This document shows, piece by piece, positions 15,215 through 23,382 of a stretch of DNA of 64,000 nucleotides (the first letter of the stretch is position 1; the number at the start of each line of letters is the position of its first letter). The notes beneath the pieces were generated by a model. It saw only the letters and a program-made list of their open reading frames with translations. It was not told the origin of the DNA and made no database searches. The stretch covers positions 1-64,000 of the forward strand of contig NZ_BNBZ01000027.1 in NCBI RefSeq assembly GCF_014656215.1, written 5' to 3'. This DNA is from Streptomyces zaomyceticus. GTDB taxonomy: Bacteria > Actinomycetota > Actinomycetes > Streptomycetales > Streptomycetaceae. Both the position numbers and the translations under genes were made by a program.

Positions 15215-16936
15215 TCACCCTCCGGGGGCCGTGTGAGGGAAGGGAAGCAGGGGCCAGGTGTTCGACAGACGCATGGCGGCCTCCGTGACCGCCGGGTCCG
15301 AGGAGCGCTCGGCCACCCCCATGAGGAACGCGTGCGCCGAGGCCTCGTACAACTCCGTCGTCGCCCGCTGACGGGCCCTGGTCGCCTCCGCCCGCAGCTC
15401 GGTGTCGTCGGTGGCCGACGCCTCCACCGCCCGCGCCCGCTGGGCGGCGAAGACGGCGTCCTCCCGCTGCCGCTCCAGCCGCGTGCCCCGCTCCAGATGG
15501 GAACGGTAGGAGTCGAGGTACGGGTGCTCCCGCAGCAGCCCCAGCAGGAGGCCGATGCCGCCCGACAGCACCAGAAGCGCCACGAACATCCAGGTCACGG
15601 TCGTCTGTTCGAGATGCAGGCTGTCGATCAGCGTCGGCTGCGGATCCCCCAGCCCGGCCACGTCGCCGTATTCCGCGGGGACCCGCTCCGGCTCGCGGTG
15701 CCGGAAGACGAGCTTGGACCGCAGATGGCCCAGGGCCCAGGTGGAGAAGCCCCAGACACCGATCAGCGTCAGCGCGGGCAGGTTCGCCCACTTCAGCGAG
15801 CCGGTGCCGGATCCGCCGCGCAGGGCGCGTCCGGCGAGGTGCGGGACGACGACCATGACGATCGCCGCCGAGACGGCGAGAGTGCCCGACAGGGTGTCCG
15901 ACTCGGCGTTGCCGGACCCGTGGAAGGGCTGGAAGGCGATCCAGTAGATCGGCACCTCCACCGCCGCGATGACCAGCAGCAGGCTCCACACCATCCACCG
16001 CGGCAGGCCGGGACGGCCGGGCAGGCCCTCCCACTCGGTGGCGTCCGCCTGGGCACGCGCGGCGTGGTTCTCCGCCGACGAGGGCCGGTCCGACAGCCGG
16101 TGGAGGGCGGGACGGGCCGGACCGGGGGACGTCGTGTCCCGGTCCACCGGATCCCGGTCCAGGCTCTGGTAGTCCTCGTCGTCGTCGGGCAGCCGATGCG
16201 GTGTCGCGTCGGGACCGCCCGGGGCGTCGTCGTCGGAGCGGTCGCGGTCGCCGTCCGCGGAGGGGCGGCCGGGAGCGTCGGTGCCGTGGACGTCGCCGGA
16301 CCGGCCCGCGAGGTCGTCCGCACCTCCCTCCGTGCCCGCGCCCTCGCGGCCGCGTCCGTCCGGCCCCTCGTCCAGGGCCAGATCGCCGAACCGGGCGCGC
16401 AGCCAGCGTTCCTCCACCCGCTCCCGCACACCGTCCCGGAACCGCTCCCAGCGCACGGACCGGGCCGCGAGCCGGTCCAGCTGCCGGCGGTTGGTGTCCA
16501 GCCACTTCCGGTTGTCGGCCAGCCGGTCCTCCAGCCGTCGGACGTCCGCCTCCGCGGCGGCGGCGGCCCTGGCGGCCCGGCTGCCCGCGGCGCGCAGCCG
16601 GGCCTCCTCCCGCAACGCCTCCTCGGACATCCGGGCGTGCAGGAGGTCCCGTACGGAGGCCAGTTCGGCGAAGTAGGGCACGCGGTCCCCACTGCCCAGG
16701 ACCCAGGGGTCCAGGACGCGGCCCTTGGCCACCGCGCGCCCCCGGCGGCGGGCGGTGCGGCGCACACGCTCCTCGCGCCGGCTCTCGGTGACCAGCGGCA
16801 CCCGGCGTTCCCCGGCCGGGTCCGCGGTGCGGCGGGTGCCACCCGCCGCGGCACCGGTGCCCCGCCGGAAGGGCAGGCGGAGCCTGGCGCGACGGGGCGT
16901 CCGTCCGGGGTCAGCGCCGGTAGTCGTCGTGGACAC
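15215..16936 (-). CDS. Large membrane protein with coiled coils and disordered linker
   Basis: 573 residues, no recognised family. About 1-60 is a basic Arg-rich region. About 90-185 is predicted coiled coil (SEEALREEARLRAAGSRAAR, RRLEDRLADNRKWLDTNRRQ). About 190-300 is acidic, disordered and Asp/Gly/Pro-rich. Four membrane helices follow: WMVWSLLLVIAAVEVPIYWI, LAVSAAIVMVVVPHLAG, LPALTLIGVWGFSTWALG and TWMFVALLVLSGGIGLLLGL. A second coiled coil ends the protein (LERQREDAVFAAQRARAVEA). The start is GTG 16936, 26 bp inside the preceding vWA-lipoprotein gene, with GAGGAGGGG upstream. Last gene of a three-gene operon; possibly a membrane scaffold for the signalling block. Confidence 0.7.
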   Translation of the reverse strand: MSTTTTGADPGRTPRRARLRLPFRRGTGAAAGGTRRTADPAGERRVPLVTESRREERVRRTARRRGRAVAKGRVLDPWVLGSGDRVPYFAELASVRDLLHARMSEEALREEARLRAAGSRAARAAAAAEADVRRLEDRLADNRKWLDTNRRQLDRLAARSVRWERFRDGVRERVEERWLRARFGDLALDEGPDGRGREGAGTEGGADDLAGRSGDVHGTDAPGRPSADGDRDRSDDDAPGGPDATPHRLPDDDEDYQSLDRDPVDRDTTSPGPARPALHRLSDRPSSAENHAARAQADATEWEGLPGRPGLPRWMVWSLLLVIAAVEVPIYWIAFQPFHGSGNAESDTLSGTLAVSAAIVMVVVPHLAGRALRGGSGTGSLKWANLPALTLIGVWGFSTWALGHLRSKLVFRHREPERVPAEYGDVAGLGDPQPTLIDSLHLEQTTVTWMFVALLVLSGGIGLLLGLLREHPYLDSYRSHLERGTRLERQREDAVFAAQRARAVEASATDDTELRAEATRARQRATTELYEASAHAFLMGVAERSSDPAVTEAAMRLSNTWPLLPFPHTAPGG

Positions 16937-17687
16937 GGGCCTTGCCCCTCCTCACCATGAGCTCCGTCCAGAAGGCGTCGAACGGCTCGAACGCGCTCGG
17001 CTTGGCCTGACGGCTCATGCCGTAGCCCACCGGGTAGACGTCCATACCGGAGAGCGGCGGTACCCCGCGGGAGGCGATCAGCTTGTCGATCGACTTCCTG
17101 CGGGCCTCGGGCGTGGCGATGGACTTGCCGGTGAGCGCGAACTCGGGGTCGAACTGCTCGAAGTCGCTGACCACCAGCAGCGCCGTGCGGCCCGCTTCCG
17201 AGGGCAGCGCCTCCGCGGCGCGCGCGATCCCGCCGAGGACGTCGGAACCGCCATTGGTGTCGTGCGCGCAGGCGAGCATCGCGTGGGCACCCGCCACGGC
17301 CTTGACCCGGGCGTTCTGGCGGATCGCCGCCACATCGTCGGTGCTCTCGGACGGCGGGTCGAGGTCCACGTCGCTGATGTGGCACGGGGAGGCCTTGGAG
17401 GAGGCGGTGATCGGCGCGTAGGCCAGCGAGCCGCAGTGCTGGTCCTGCATGAACGGGACGATCGACGCGTTGAGTTTGGCCTTCGCGTCGAACCCCTTGT
17501 TCGCCGAGCCGGATCCAGAACCGTCCACGACGACCGCGCAGGCGGTGTCGAGGGCCTCGGGCTTGTCGTCGGTGACGCAGCCGGCCGAGGCCAGCAGGGC
17601 GGCGGCGAGCGGAAGGACGGTGAGCGGGCGGGCCAGCCTCCGGAACCGGAGCGGGTGTGGGCGTGGATCGGTGCTGCGGTGTCTCAT
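16911..17687 (-). CDS. vWA-like lipoprotein
   Basis: 258 residues. A basic N-terminus and hydrophobic stretch (LTVLPLAAALL) end in a lipobox, ASAGC, with lipidated C37. The exported domain begins ACAVVVDGSGSGSANKG: the DGSGS at 55-59 fits the D-x-S-x-S metal-ion-dependent adhesion motif of von Willebrand factor A domains. NGGSDVLGGIARAAEA (MIDAS Thr/Ser position) and LLVVSDFEQF (third strand) follow in the right order. vWA domains bind protein ligands through a divalent cation. ATG 17687 overlaps the upstream stop (ATGA). Probably displayed outside the membrane as partner or sensor; role inferred only. Confidence 0.72.
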   Translation of the reverse strand: MRHRSTDPRPHPLRFRRLARPLTVLPLAAALLASAGCVTDDKPEALDTACAVVVDGSGSGSANKGFDAKAKLNASIVPFMQDQHCGSLAYAPITASSKASPCHISDVDLDPPSESTDDVAAIRQNARVKAVAGAHAMLACAHDTNGGSDVLGGIARAAEALPSEAGRTALLVVSDFEQFDPEFALTGKSIATPEARRKSIDKLIASRGVPPLSGMDVYPVGYGMSRQAKPSAFEPFDAFWTELMVRRGKARVHDDYRR

Positions 17688-18688
17688 CGGGTTCCCCTCC
17701 CGTGGTGGTCTGCGGCCCCGGGCGGCCGTTCCGAGCCGCCGCCGGCCCGGCCCCGGCGCCCCTGCGTGTCGAGGATCTCCAGTGCCCGGGCGACGGCGGG
17801 TATGCGGTCCCGGTCCCGCGGGGACCGCTCGGAGAGGCCCTCGACGAGCAGCCAGGCGTCGATGTCGTCCCAGCTGGCATCGAGCGTGACGCGCCCGGGC
17901 AGCCAGTGCTCGGGCCGGGCGGTGAACGGCGGGTAGGCCGGGGGCGTCCGGTCCGGCGCGACGGGCGCGACGGGCGACGCGATCGACGTGGCCGCCGCGG
18001 AGGCATCCGGCACAGGTCCCCGGGCGCCCCACGGCTCGTGCGCCCCCGTCGTCCGCGCCTGCGCGACCCAGGTCTCCTGAGCATCGGTCCCGTGCCTCCG
18101 GGCCCCCGGCACTCCGCTCCCCGGCGGCCAGGTTTCCGAGGTCCCGGTCTCCGGCGCGAGCCCGTTCCGCCGGTGTGCGTCGAGTGCCTCCGCCGCCCGC
18201 CGGTGTTCCTCGGCCCGGGCAGACTGGACGGTCAGCCAGACCGCGTCCCAGTAGCAGGCCAGCCGCTGGTTGGCCTCGTGCGTGAGCGCGGACGCGCGGG
18301 CACGGCACACCTCGGCGTCGGCCCGCCAGGCTCCGACCGTCGCGCCGTAGCGGGCGAGCGCGGCCGGTGACGGCACGTTCCGCACGTCGTACTGGGTCAC
18401 CACGCGCACCGACTCCGCGTGGATGCCGATGATCGCCCGCCGTTCGTCCCGCAGCAGGCGGGAACGCAGCTGGCCCACCGCGCGCAGCGCGCCCGCGCGG
18501 GTCTCCATCACGAACGGCGTCACGATGTCCGGGAGTTCCAGGAGCGCTCCGGGCTCCGGCTGCGGCGGGTCCAGCAGGGGGCGCAGACCGGGGGCGTCGA
18601 GCCGGCCGCGCCGACGGGCCCGGAGCGCGGTCACCCGCCCGAGCCGGGCCCGGCGCGCGGGTCCCCTGATCTGGTCCGTGGCGATCAT
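17684..18688 (-). CDS. Hypothetical protein, first gene of the vWA operon
   Basis: 334 residues, no family recognised. The N-terminal third is Arg-rich (GPARRARLGRVTALRARRRG) and then helical. The central part (AVGQLRSRLLRDERRAII to LACYWDAVWLTVQSARAEEH) is predicted helical. After a Pro/Thr-rich linker comes a C-terminal segment, WLPGRVTLDASWDDIDAWL, with conserved-looking aromatic residues. No signal peptide or membrane helix is seen. ATG 18688 is chosen; GGGGGA lies about 10 nt upstream. The 3' end overlaps the vWA gene by 4 bp (ATGA), and its 220-bp upstream gap is shared with the divergent radical SAM gene. Confidence 0.6.
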   Translation of the reverse strand: MIATDQIRGPARRARLGRVTALRARRRGRLDAPGLRPLLDPPQPEPGALLELPDIVTPFVMETRAGALRAVGQLRSRLLRDERRAIIGIHAESVRVVTQYDVRNVPSPAALARYGATVGAWRADAEVCRARASALTHEANQRLACYWDAVWLTVQSARAEEHRRAAEALDAHRRNGLAPETGTSETWPPGSGVPGARRHGTDAQETWVAQARTTGAHEPWGARGPVPDASAAATSIASPVAPVAPDRTPPAYPPFTARPEHWLPGRVTLDASWDDIDAWLLVEGLSERSPRDRDRIPAVARALEILDTQGRRGRAGGGSERPPGAADHHGRGTR

Positions 18689-18909
18689 GATGACGGATTC
18701 CCCCTTCTCCGCTGCCCTCGTCCAGATGGAGGACGGTAGCCGAAGGAAAGCAGAAAGGCGCCCGTAATTCGAGAGGTTCTGGGCTTGCCGAGACCGCTGT
18801 TCGAATTCGTCCGGACGGCGCCCGGAAAACGACCGGAACAATCTCCGGAAGTGTTTGCGACCCGAGGCCAATTGCGTTGATACTCGATTCCGGTCCATCG
18901 GGGGAGGGC

Positions 18910-19614
18910 ATGGTGCGCATCAGGATCGGCGGGACGCATTTCCCGCTGGAGACGCTCGGTCCGGGCCGTCGCCTCGGAGTGTGGTTCCAGGGCTGCCCGC
19001 TGGCCTGTGCCGGGTGCATGTCCCGGCACACCTGGGCGCCGGAAGGCGGCCGGGAATCATCGGTCGGTGAACTGCTCGACCTGTGGCGGGACGCGCTGGA
19101 GGACGGCGCGCAGGGACTGACGGTCAGTGGCGGGGAGCCGCTCGAACAGGCTTCGGCCCTGGCCGAGTTCCTGGCGGGAGCGGCGCTGCTGCGCGACACG
19201 GTGGAGGGGGCCGGGGGGAGCGGGGTGCGGCCGGAAGGGCGCGCCGACCTCCTCGTCTACACCGGTTACGAGCAGGACGAGTGGGATCCGGACCGGCTCC
19301 GGTCCCTGCGGCACGCGGACGCGGTGGTCGCGGGGAGGTTCGAAGTCGCCGAGCCCACCACGCTGGTGTGGCGTGGTTCGGCGAACCAGCGGCTGCTGGC
19401 CCGCACCGAACTGGGCCGGGCCCGTTACGCACCCCATCAGGACCGGCGGGCGACGGGCCCGACGGTCCAGGTGGTGGTGGAGGCGGGACGGAATCCCGGT
19501 GAGGCTCCGGCCGCCCGGCTCCTCGGAATTCCGGCACGGGGGGAAATGGCTTTCTATGAAAGGTGGTTGGGGGATCGTGGGCTGCGACTCAGGGAGCGGA
19601 GCTGGCGTCCGTGA
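18910..19614 (+). CDS. Small radical SAM protein (activase-like)
   Basis: 234 residues. C29-x3-C33-x2-C36 (QGCPLACAGC) is the canonical [4Fe-4S] radical SAM motif, and TVSGGEPLEQ is the SAM-binding GGE motif. WFQGCPLAC resembles the anaerobic ribonucleotide reductase activase and 'single 4Fe-4S cluster' proteins, which activate a glycyl-radical enzyme. No glycyl-radical partner is in the window, so the substrate is unknown. The start at ATG 18910 has a strong GGGGGAGG 2-3 nt upstream. It is divergent from the vWA operon and its 3' end overlaps the convergent macro-domain gene by 26 bp. Intact motifs suggest an active enzyme. Confidence 0.82.
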   Translation: MVRIRIGGTHFPLETLGPGRRLGVWFQGCPLACAGCMSRHTWAPEGGRESSVGELLDLWRDALEDGAQGLTVSGGEPLEQASALAEFLAGAALLRDTVEGAGGSGVRPEGRADLLVYTGYEQDEWDPDRLRSLRHADAVVAGRFEVAEPTTLVWRGSANQRLLARTELGRARYAPHQDRRATGPTVQVVVEAGRNPGEAPAARLLGIPARGEMAFYERWLGDRGLRLRERSWRP

Positions 19615-20794
19615 GGAGCTCGGCCAGCTCGGGATCGCGGGTCACGAAGTGCACCGCCCAGTCCGGGTGCCGGCTCAACTCCTCCTGAACGGCCCAGCGC
19701 AACCAGCGGGCGGCCTTGACGGGAGGAAGGCCGCCCCGGCCGGATCCGAGCAGGGGGAAGCAGAGGGACGCCAGGGGAGGGTCGTATCTGTCCCGTTCCT
19801 CGTTCGCCAGGGCGAAGACGGCCGCCACGGCCTCGGCCAGCGTCTGGGGGGCGACGTGGTAGCCGCCGCCGTCGGCGTCGGGCAGGGCGACGGCCGCGTG
19901 GTAGATGCGGCGCACCCCCCGCCCGGCGAGGGCGCCCGGGGAGGTGGGGACGACGGTCCCGGGCCGCACGGGCAGTCCGGTGCGGCGGTGGGAGCGCATC
20001 CAGTCGGCGAGTTCCCGAGCGAGGACGTCGTCCGTGATCCCGCCGCCGGTGTCGCGTATCGCGGCGGCCCGGCGCAGAGCGCCCGAGACGGTGGGGCGGA
20101 AGGTCTTTGACATCTCCATGTGCGTGTTCTCCGAGGACACCAGGATGTCGATGTCCCGCAGCAGTTCTACGGAGGAGAAGTGCACGGTGATACGGCGCAG
20201 GGTCGCCGGCGGCAGCGCCGGGCCGGCCGCGCGGCTGGGGGGATCGGGCAGCTCGTCGGGGGCCTCGATCCGTGCCGGGGCGGCCGTGGTCGCGCGGGCC
20301 AACGCGAGTACGGAGCCCGCGAGTTCGGCGATGACCTCCTGCTCCTGGCCCCTGCGGAACCGTTCGGACGTGACGCCGTACACGGCGGCGGCCGCCTTGC
20401 GGCGCTCCGGGGCCGGGGCGCCCCGCCGGCCGGGGAAGAGGAGGCCGAAGGTGTGCGCGGCGGCCCGGCCCAGCGGATCACCCCGCCGGTCGTCCGCAGC
20501 GCCGTCGGGCGGGACGGACCCCCCGGGCGGGCCGGGGGTCGCGGCGAGACGTCGTGCGGCGGCCTCCAGCAGCGCCTCGATGCCGGCTGCCTCGTCCGTG
20601 CCGTCGGACGTGTGTCCGGTGATCCGGGCGACCTGTGCCAGGGCTTCGGGCCGCAGGCGTCTGAGACCGGCGAGGCCGGGTCGGCGCAAGGCGTGCAGTT
20701 CCTCCTCCAGGCAGGCGTGGGAGGGCAGTTCGGCCTCGGCCGGATCCGCGGCGGACCGCTGCTCCGGCAGGGACGGGGGAATCTGCTGGCTCAT
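19589..20794 (-). CDS. Macro-domain (ADP-ribose-binding) protein
   Basis: 401 residues. The C-terminal half reads as a macro domain: DILVSSENTHMEMS (Asn-containing first loop), the strand RIYHAAVALPDADGGGYHVA, and ASLCFPLLGSGRGGLPPVKA, the Gly-rich phosphate loop. These domains bind or hydrolyse ADP-ribose derivatives. The N-terminal half includes a helical module (AAAHTFGLLFPGRRGAP then ERRKAAAAVYGVTSERFRRG) that I recognise from other actinobacterial signalling and effector proteins. The start is ATG 20794, 7 nt after TATCGT (20807-20802), i.e. leaderless; GTG 20803 is an alternative. Faces the divergent kinase operon across a 197-bp gap. Confidence 0.75.
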   Translation of the reverse strand: MSQQIPPSLPEQRSAADPAEAELPSHACLEEELHALRRPGLAGLRRLRPEALAQVARITGHTSDGTDEAAGIEALLEAAARRLAATPGPPGGSVPPDGAADDRRGDPLGRAAAHTFGLLFPGRRGAPAPERRKAAAAVYGVTSERFRRGQEQEVIAELAGSVLALARATTAAPARIEAPDELPDPPSRAAGPALPPATLRRITVHFSSVELLRDIDILVSSENTHMEMSKTFRPTVSGALRRAAAIRDTGGGITDDVLARELADWMRSHRRTGLPVRPGTVVPTSPGALAGRGVRRIYHAAVALPDADGGGYHVAPQTLAEAVAAVFALANEERDRYDPPLASLCFPLLGSGRGGLPPVKAARWLRWAVQEELSRHPDWAVHFVTRDPELAELLTDASSAP

Positions 20795-20991
20795 GGGCGA
20801 CACGATAATCCCGCCGGTGGGATTCCGGCACCGAGCGGTGGGGGAAGCGACCGGAATGATCTTTTCCGACGGTGCGCGGTCCTTCGCGCGAAAGGGATAT
20901 GCGAGTCCCCTTCGCCGGGGGCGGGCGGCATGAGTGCTCCCGAAAATTCCATCCCCTTGTTCGTGCTCCAGTTCGGAGGGAGGAGGACGTC

Positions 20992-23382
20992 ATGACGACA
21001 CTGCCGCCCACGGAATGGGACCCCGAGGGATTCGCCGGTCATTTCGACGGCGGCCCCGAGGAAACCCGCCGCGGACTCGACCGCGTCCCCGCCTCGCTCA
21101 GTGACCGACTGGACCTCACCGAGGTCCTCGGCGACGTCCGCCGGCCCGCCCAGGCGGTCGTGCTGAGGGTGAAGGACCGCGAGGCCCGCCACCGGGACGC
21201 CGCGGTACCGCTGGTCCTCAAGTGGTACCACCGCGCCTTCGCGCCCGACCCGGAGGCGAGCCGGGTGCTCACCGGCGACCTCGGCGAGCACGTCGTACGC
21301 GTCCTGGAACGCGGGATCGCCGACGGGCATCCGTACGAACTGCTGCCCTCGTACGGCGAGACCACCCTCGCCCAGTACCACGCCCGCAACCCCGGCGCCC
21401 TGCCCGCTCCGCTCGTGCGCACGACCGTCGCCCATCTGCACCGGGCCCTGACCGCCCTCCACGACCAGGAGCTCGTCCACCGGGACGTCACGCCCGACAA
21501 CATCGTCGTGAGCACCCAGAACGCGGACCGGCTCGACCTGGTCCTCGTCGACTGCGGCGCCGCCGTGCACACCGGCCGGGACGAGGACTCCCCCCGCCGC
21601 CGGGACTGGCAGGGAAAGCCCCTCTACCTCGCCCCCGAGGCGAGCATCCACCGGCAGAGCGTCACCCCCGCCGCCGACTGGTGGTCCGTCGGCATGGTCG
21701 TGGCCGAACTCGCCGGCGGGCGGCACCCCATCGACTACCGCGGCGACGAGGAGGTCCTCGTCGAGATCGCCACCCACGACCCCGAGCTCCCGCTCGTGAC
21801 CGACCCGCGCCTGCTGATGCTCTGCCACGGCCTGCTGACCCGGGCCCCCGAACACCGCTGGGGCGCCGAACAGGTGGGCCGCTGGCTCGCCGGCGACTCC
21901 CCGCCGGTCGCACCGCGCACCACCGGCGCGGCCCCCGAGAACCTGCCGCCACGTGCCACGACCGAACCCTTCGCCTTCCTGGGCCGCGCCATCACCAGCA
22001 CGGAAGAGCTGGCCCGCCAGTTCGACGTCCAGTGGCGGGCCGCCGACGACCTGCTGGACCGCCGCGGCGGGCGCGAGCGACTGGCGGCCTGGCTCGGCCA
22101 GTTCACCGACCGGCCCGGCCGCTCCCCGGAGGACGCCAGGACCCTCGACGCGCTGCGCGACCTGCTCGCCCAGCCCCTGACCCCTCAGGACCGGCTGCGC
22201 CTGCTCAACTGGATGGGCCCCCGGCTGCCCGCGTCCTGGCACGGGGTGCCCCTGGACACCCTGGGCATCGCGGAACTGGAGCAGGCGGCGGTACGGGGCG
22301 ACGACCGGAGCCGGGAGCTCGTGGCCGCCCTGGCCCGCCACGAACTGCTCCCCCTGCTCGGCGCCCGGCCCGGCGGCGAAGGCCTCGACGAGGTGCAGCG
22401 CCGCTGGGAGGGCTATCGGGAGAGCTGGCGAGAGGCCACCCCGGACCTGTTCTCCCGCGGCGGCCCGACCGACCGGCGGTCCGCGGGCCGGCTGCTCCGC
22501 CACGGCGTCGACCTGGACGCCCGGCTGCTGCGTCTCGCCCGCGAACCGGACCGCACGACCCTCCGGCTGCTGCACCGCACCGCCTGGGACCCGGGCCGCG
22601 GCGCCCCGCCCCCGTGGTACCGCGCGCTGCGCGCCGACGAGGACAACCCGCTGCGGCTCCTCGCCGCCTCGCTGCTCGCCGGACTCGCCCACCAGGAGGC
22701 CGAGCGGCAGCAGGCCGATGCGCAAGTCCGCGAGTGGGACAGGCTGTTCGCCCAGGAGACCGACGCCCGCTTCCACCTCCTGCGCCGCTTCGACCGGCCG
22801 CCCACCCTGGGCTGGGCCCTCCTCGGTGCCACTGTGACCACCGCGCCGTGGACCTTCGTCATCGGCCTCGCCGACCTGCTCGGCCGCGCCGAGCAGAGCG
22901 AGGTCGTCGTGGCCTGGATGCTCGCGCTGCCCGCCGCGGCGGTCGTGTTCGCGCTGGAACTGTGGATCGCGGTCTACATCGGTCCCCCCGTCTACCATCC
23001 GGCGCGATCCCTCGCCGGACTGCTGATCCGCACCGGTGAGGGGCCCGCCCGTGCCACCCGCTCCCGCGGCCGGCTCGGCACCGCGGTGGCCGCGGCGGCC
23101 CTGGTCGCGGTCGGGGCACTGGGCCTCTGGGCCGTCGTCCTCGCCCCCTGGGCCTGGCCGGCCGCGACCGTCGTCGCCCTCACGGCGTGGACCGTCCGAC
23201 GGTGGTGGGCGTGGCGGAGGACCGCCCGGGACGCCCGGCTCGACCGGGCCGCCCACCGGGCCGGCCGGACCCGCGCACCCGGACCGGCACCCGGGGACCC
23301 GGCGCAGGCTCCGGTCCGGGGCCTCCCGCACCCACGGCACGGCGGACCGCGTGCGTCGGCACCCACCAGGAGGAACACATGA
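20992..23382 (+). CDS. Membrane-anchored Ser/Thr protein kinase
   Basis: 796 residues. The N-terminal kinase domain (about 35-330) has VLKWYH (K77, ATP Lys), HRDVTPDN (D165 catalytic, N170), VDCG (D187 replacing DFG) and LAPE (activation-segment end). The HRD-loop lysine is replaced by Thr (T167), as in some atypical kinases; otherwise it looks competent. A long Arg/Leu-rich helical region follows. About four membrane helices lie at roughly 605-627, 641-668 and 693-738. ATG 20992 has a very strong GGAGGGAGGAGG ahead. The 3' end overlaps the next gene by 4 bp (ATGA). First gene of a kinase / coiled-coil / AAA+ / FHA operon; the FHA protein would read its phosphothreonine marks. Confidence 0.85.
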   Translation: MTTLPPTEWDPEGFAGHFDGGPEETRRGLDRVPASLSDRLDLTEVLGDVRRPAQAVVLRVKDREARHRDAAVPLVLKWYHRAFAPDPEASRVLTGDLGEHVVRVLERGIADGHPYELLPSYGETTLAQYHARNPGALPAPLVRTTVAHLHRALTALHDQELVHRDVTPDNIVVSTQNADRLDLVLVDCGAAVHTGRDEDSPRRRDWQGKPLYLAPEASIHRQSVTPAADWWSVGMVVAELAGGRHPIDYRGDEEVLVEIATHDPELPLVTDPRLLMLCHGLLTRAPEHRWGAEQVGRWLAGDSPPVAPRTTGAAPENLPPRATTEPFAFLGRAITSTEELARQFDVQWRAADDLLDRRGGRERLAAWLGQFTDRPGRSPEDARTLDALRDLLAQPLTPQDRLRLLNWMGPRLPASWHGVPLDTLGIAELEQAAVRGDDRSRELVAALARHELLPLLGARPGGEGLDEVQRRWEGYRESWREATPDLFSRGGPTDRRSAGRLLRHGVDLDARLLRLAREPDRTTLRLLHRTAWDPGRGAPPPWYRALRADEDNPLRLLAASLLAGLAHQEAERQQADAQVREWDRLFAQETDARFHLLRRFDRPPTLGWALLGATVTTAPWTFVIGLADLLGRAEQSEVVVAWMLALPAAAVVFALELWIAVYIGPPVYHPARSLAGLLIRTGEGPARATRSRGRLGTAVAAAALVAVGALGLWAVVLAPWAWPAATVVALTAWTVRRWWAWRRTARDARLDRAAHRAGRTRAPGPAPGDPAQAPVRGLPHPRHGGPRASAPTRRNT

